From the NCBI GenBank assembly GCA_963921425.1, contig OY992837.1, positions 9,397,896 to 9,461,895 of the forward strand: DNA of 64,000 nucleotides, read 5' to 3'. A model generated the notes under the pieces. That model was not told the DNA's origin. It saw only the letters and a program-made list of their open reading frames with translations, and ran no database searches. This document shows, in pieces, positions 60,501 through 64,000 of the stretch. Origin of the DNA: Dryas octopetala (lineage: Eukaryota; Streptophyta; Magnoliopsida; Rosales; Rosaceae). The position numbers and the translations under genes were made by a program. Every line of letters starts with the position of its first letter. Positions within the stretch are counted from its first letter, which is position 1.

Positions 60501-62543
60501 TTGATAGATGGGAAAAATTGCGTTATGGCTGAATAATTCTGTTGGTTTAACATTCATAGTCGTTGTAGAGAATAATAAGAAGACATATGATGAGGAATAG
60601 GATTCTGATGTAGCTAATAAATCTAAAGAGAGTTTGAAGAACATTCTCTGACCATTCTGAGGCAAGAGTGAAAAGCAAGCTCTTTGTTTGAAGTGCACAT
60701 TTTCTTTCTGTACGATCTATTCTTTAGTGTGATTACATTGTATATCTGTCTCTTACTTTCTAAAGTTTTATATTTTCTAGTTTATGTGAACAGACCTCAT
60801 ACCAGCAGTCCTGTGAATGCCTTCAGAAAGAACTTGATGGATGCTGGTTTGATCATATCCCTGAGGCTTTAAGAAATGAATGGGCAAGCTGTAAAGCAGG
60901 TACTTTTCTTGGGAAAGGCTATTCGGTTCATGTTATGTGTTGAATGTGCATTTTTTAGAGGTGGTAGTTTGGTATCAATGTTTCCAAAAGTTTAAGTTGT
61001 TACATGTAGACCAACAACTATTTTATATCTTAACACTCTCCATAACATGTGGGTCTTCACATGGAATCTAATATAAATTGTGAGGTTGCAATTGAAAGGA
61101 TTCGAATTCAAGATCTCATGGTCTCATATCATAATACATCATGTTAAGTTTTGTTCTTTTATCATTGGTCTCAAAAGTTCAAGTTGTTAGGATGGGGGCC
61201 AATTATTATTTTATATTCTAGCATTGGAAACTGCTTCTTCCCAGGAAATTAAAAAAAGGCATGATTTATTCGATATGCAATATGGGAAAAACTTACTAAA
61301 TTCACTTAATCCATTTTGATGTTGCATACAGCTCTCAAGGAATCATCCCAATGTAAAGATCCTTTTTTTGTCCTAGAGCTTGATGTTAGCCAACAAACTA
61401 CTGATGGTAAATTTTATTTTGTATTCATCGATAGTGTTTTCTTAAGGATTTTTATTTTCCTGTTGTGATACTTCAGAAAAGTATTATCTTGCATGTTATA
61501 GTAATAAATATTATATGCATATTGCAGGTGATGCAACTTCATACTCTTCTTGGAAAAGGATGGTTGACACTGTGAAGGTAATCCTCATTGTGAAATCTTT
61601 GTCTAGATTCAACTTTTTTTTTTTTGGTAGAGAGGATGCATTGCTGGCCATAGGTTATAAGCTATTGAATACTGAGATTAGTTTCAGTTGCCAACATCAA
61701 AGTGTGATGTACAAATCAAATCTTGCCAAAATGAAATGTTACATCAGTGGAGTGTTGGTGCCCATAATGGTGTCCAACATGCGTTGCTGGTCTTAGGTTT
61801 TAAGCTACTGAATGCATTAGTATCATCTTCCAACATCAGAATATGGTGTCCAAATCAACTCTTTCCAATGGCCAAGAAAATAAATTTTTTTTTTGCCAGA
61901 ATGAAATGTTATGTTGTTGGAGGTTTGGTGGTACTCATGACCATGTGAAACATGTAGAAAATGGAGTGCCATTAGGAGTAGATAACTTGAAAGTTTTTAT
62001 TGCTGCTCCATAAATTGAATGGATGGAAGTTACATGTCTCTCTCATTGCTTTTTATGATTGGCACCTAGATATCTCATTTTTTCTTCACGTGTCCAGTAG
62101 ATTTGAGAGAGATCAGTATAATAGTTAAATACATTACGTGTCCAAGCATGCATTGTGTTTCCATTCCTGCTCATACCACTTACAGATATGTTAAAGTTAT
62201 GGCTAGACTGTCTTATGAGTCATATGTTCCTTGTACTCCATTTTCTACATCTTAATCTAGACTTATCCTGCATCAAAGCATCTATTGTCTTAAGCATTTG
62301 CTTGTAGTTTTTATGTGGATTTTTCATTGAACTTCTCTCTGGTATATTTTTAGGTTTTCATTCTCCATCTCCAGCTTAAATCATCTATTTTCAAAGGAGA
62401 ATTGCTTGAAGAGCCCATGCTGAACATGAGCAGTTCAGTTGCCGATTCTGGTAAAACCCATGCTTCGGATGTTGCATCTGCAAGCTTCGGGTCAGAGGTT
62501 TCTTTAGGTGGGTATTATTCCTGTAAAAGTTGAATATTATCCA

Positions 62544-62580
<37 letters not shown>

Positions 62581-63485
62581 TCACTCACTTTCTAAAATTT
62601 TTGCAGCATCTGGTATCCCTTGCAGAATTGCATTTTCCAATGCCGGAATCAGAGATATCTACCTAATACCGGTGGTGAGGAAAACATCTGGAAAAGTGCT
62701 TCTTGCAGAGAAGCATCCTTTCCGTAGTCGACGAGGAGTTGTACTTGCGATTGCACCATTGGCTGGGTTGAGTGTAAGTCTAAAAATTGGTATATTTTTG
62801 TTTTTAGGCCTGGTGAAGTTTCGGTATATCAAAATTGAGTTCCACCCAGAACTTGATTTTAGTATGACATATCAATGAAATTTAGTAATGAAGTGGCTGG
62901 CAATCTAGCAATCTGACATTTTAGAATTGGTGACATGTAGCATTCTTGTCTATTTTGAAAAATTCAATTTAAGTTAGAAGTGATATAGTAGAATGATTAG
63001 CCTGTGTCTGTAAACTTTTTTTTATCACCCCTTGAAGGGGGGAAAAAAGAAAGGAAAAAGAAAGGAAAAAGAAATGATAGTAATGCTGCTCACGAACTGT
63101 CACAGGAGCTTTGAAATTCTTTTGATTCTTGTAGATCTGCTTTTCCTTCTGCTCCTTGTTTTATGTATATATGGTTGATTTTGTTTCTCATATTAAACAG
63201 CCAAAGGTAGATGAGAACCATCCGACATGGTTGCATCTTCAGATTAGAGAATTTGAACCAAAATTCCAGACAAACAAAGTTAGAGGCTATCATTCAGTGA
63301 TGTCCAATCATGTGGCTGCTGATGGGAGATGGACACTTGGTTTTCCAAATGCAAAAGCATGTGAGGCTGCTCGATTGTCGATACTTGAGGAAACTAGGAA
63401 ACAGAGATCCTCTGTTGAGAGTGTACTCGCTCCTCTACTGCACTATAATTGTCTTGGAAATTTATCAGAGAGCCAAGATGAGTGA
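54590..63485 (+). CDS. GFS9: GFS9/TT9-like FPL-domain protein (CLEC16A homologue)
   Basis: Plant homologue of CLEC16A, a peripheral protein of the Golgi/trans-Golgi network needed for vacuolar trafficking and, in Arabidopsis, for seed-coat flavonoid accumulation (TRANSPARENT TESTA 9). Twenty exons start at 54590, 55292, 55447, 55613, 55949, 56393, 57106, 57326, 57533, 58278, 58848, 59089, 59819, 60036, 60794, 61332, 61528, 62354, 62607 and 63201. All have GT-AG borders and agreeing phases; the coding length is 2340 bases, 779 residues. The N-terminus MWRLWRSIDRFSLQYFK and the FPL region (about residues 50-200: ECFMEYQVLAEFVRVLK, GGDLALYYVSFLRAVSNKL, TALRALTLSIY-like and YITTPPVSKYFSDL) are diagnostic. 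The late exons carry RKTSGKVLLAEKHPFRSRRG and end LSESQDE. No frame problem was seen. Introns hold small tandem duplications only. Confidence 0.96.
57898..57985. repeat. 44-bp tandem duplication in GFS9 intron 9
   Basis: TTGATTTTCATCATGTAT followed by ATTGGTAATACAGC and TGTTTTGG appears twice in a row with two or three differences. Confidence 0.8.
61637..61915. repeat. Diverged tandem duplication in GFS9 intron 17 (period about 145 bp)
   Basis: TTGCTGGCCATAGGTTATAA and TTGCTGGTCTTAGGTTTTAA start the two copies. Both continue with AAGCTA(T/C)TGAAT, CCAACATCA, TGTCCAAATCAA-like and GCCA(A/G)AATGAAATGTTA boxes. Non-coding. Confidence 0.7.
62547..62576. repeat. (CT)n microsatellite in GFS9 intron 18
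   Basis: A CT run of about 30 bases roughly 30 bases before the 3' splice site of exon 19, where it may act as part of the polypyrimidine tract. Confidence 0.9.
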
Positions 63486-64000
63486 AGCTTTTATTGAGGG
63501 GTTGAAACTTTTAAGTTGTCCTGCTAACAATTTCAGTTTTCTTGTAATTGTTATCCTCTCTTCTTTTCCTCTTAAATTTTGTTTCTGTAACACACAAGGT
63601 TGATTTCCACAATAATACTGGGGTAGAAATGTTTCATATTGGATTTATGGACTCAAATAGAATACGTACAAATACGGAAATTCAGTTTGTTGGATGGAAT
63701 TTCAACTCAAAGTTGTCAAGATTATAATATCCAAGATGATTAAGGAATAAATCTTCATTCTTCCATGATAATATAGCACAATGATGAACTTTAAATATGG
63801 AACCGATAGTTTTTTTTTTTTTATCATCAATATTCTTGCCACGTACATCTTTTCTGATTGATGCTGATTTGATGGACCATCATTTCAGCACAAATTGTAA
63901 ATTGTATTTGATTTGTAATTGATTGGAAATATAATCATCTGCCTAATTTGGTGGTGTCACCTCTCATTTCGAGGATCTTGTACTCTATCTATAGGGACAT
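63486..64000. other. 3' UTR and downstream flank of GFS9
   Basis: AT-rich, without a further exon. AATAAT/GAATAAA-like motifs near 63610 and 63745 are possible polyadenylation signals. Confidence 0.4.

Overview
This window is nuclear DNA from a flowering plant, almost certainly a eudicot. Every multi-exon gene has short exons and GT-AG introns. The gene set is plant-specific: an E2FA-type E2F, an organellar mTERF, a plastid 2-Cys peroxiredoxin, a LONELY GUY cytokinin-activating enzyme, nepenthesin-type aspartic proteases and a GFS9/TT9 (CLEC16A-like) trafficking protein. The intergenic DNA is AT-rich, with many (CT/GA)n microsatellites and small DNA transposons. The species cannot be told from the sequence; a woody rosid is only a guess.

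Layout. 0.3-3.9 kb (minus): E2F transcription factor, 3' end beyond the left edge. 4.3-8.9 kb: no gene; a 553-bp hAT-type element with exact 8-bp target duplications and an old LTR remnant. 8.9-10.0 kb (minus): intronless mTERF. 10.3-11.05 kb: fold-back element enclosing polypyrimidine tandem repeats. 11.6-13.6 kb (plus): 7-exon 2-Cys peroxiredoxin. 14.4-15.1 kb (plus): small plastid-type NifU-fold protein without the cysteine pair. 18.3-22.3 kb (minus): 7-exon LOG. 22.3-34.3 kb: gene-free, repeat-rich stretch with two Mutator-like fold-back elements of nearly equal size (549 and 548 bp, each with 9-bp target duplications), a possible solo LTR and hAT-like pieces.

34.4-48.7 kb (plus): four intronless pepsin-like (A1, nepenthesin-type) genes in tandem. 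The last (47.3 kb) has normal DTG/DSG catalytic motifs. The second (36.5 kb) keeps both Asp-Thr-Gly triads. The first (34.4 kb) keeps both aspartates but has DTA and DTS. The third (39.6 kb) has lost both aspartates and is frameshifted. A 2.3-kb non-autonomous hAT element with very long terminal inverted repeats, GGGCC-rich ends, internal ~340-bp tandem repeats and a tRNA-like segment in each arm sits between the third and fourth genes.

48.7-54.5 kb: no confident gene. 54.6-63.5 kb (plus): a complete 20-exon GFS9/TT9 gene whose exon phases all agree and give 779 residues.

The genes are independent transcription units with no shared pathway. The peroxiredoxin, NifU-fold protein and mTERF are all probably organellar. 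The most interesting material is the protease cluster with graded active-site loss and the structured hAT element next to it. Several listed start codons were moved to the first real ATG, and exon joins were checked by phase.
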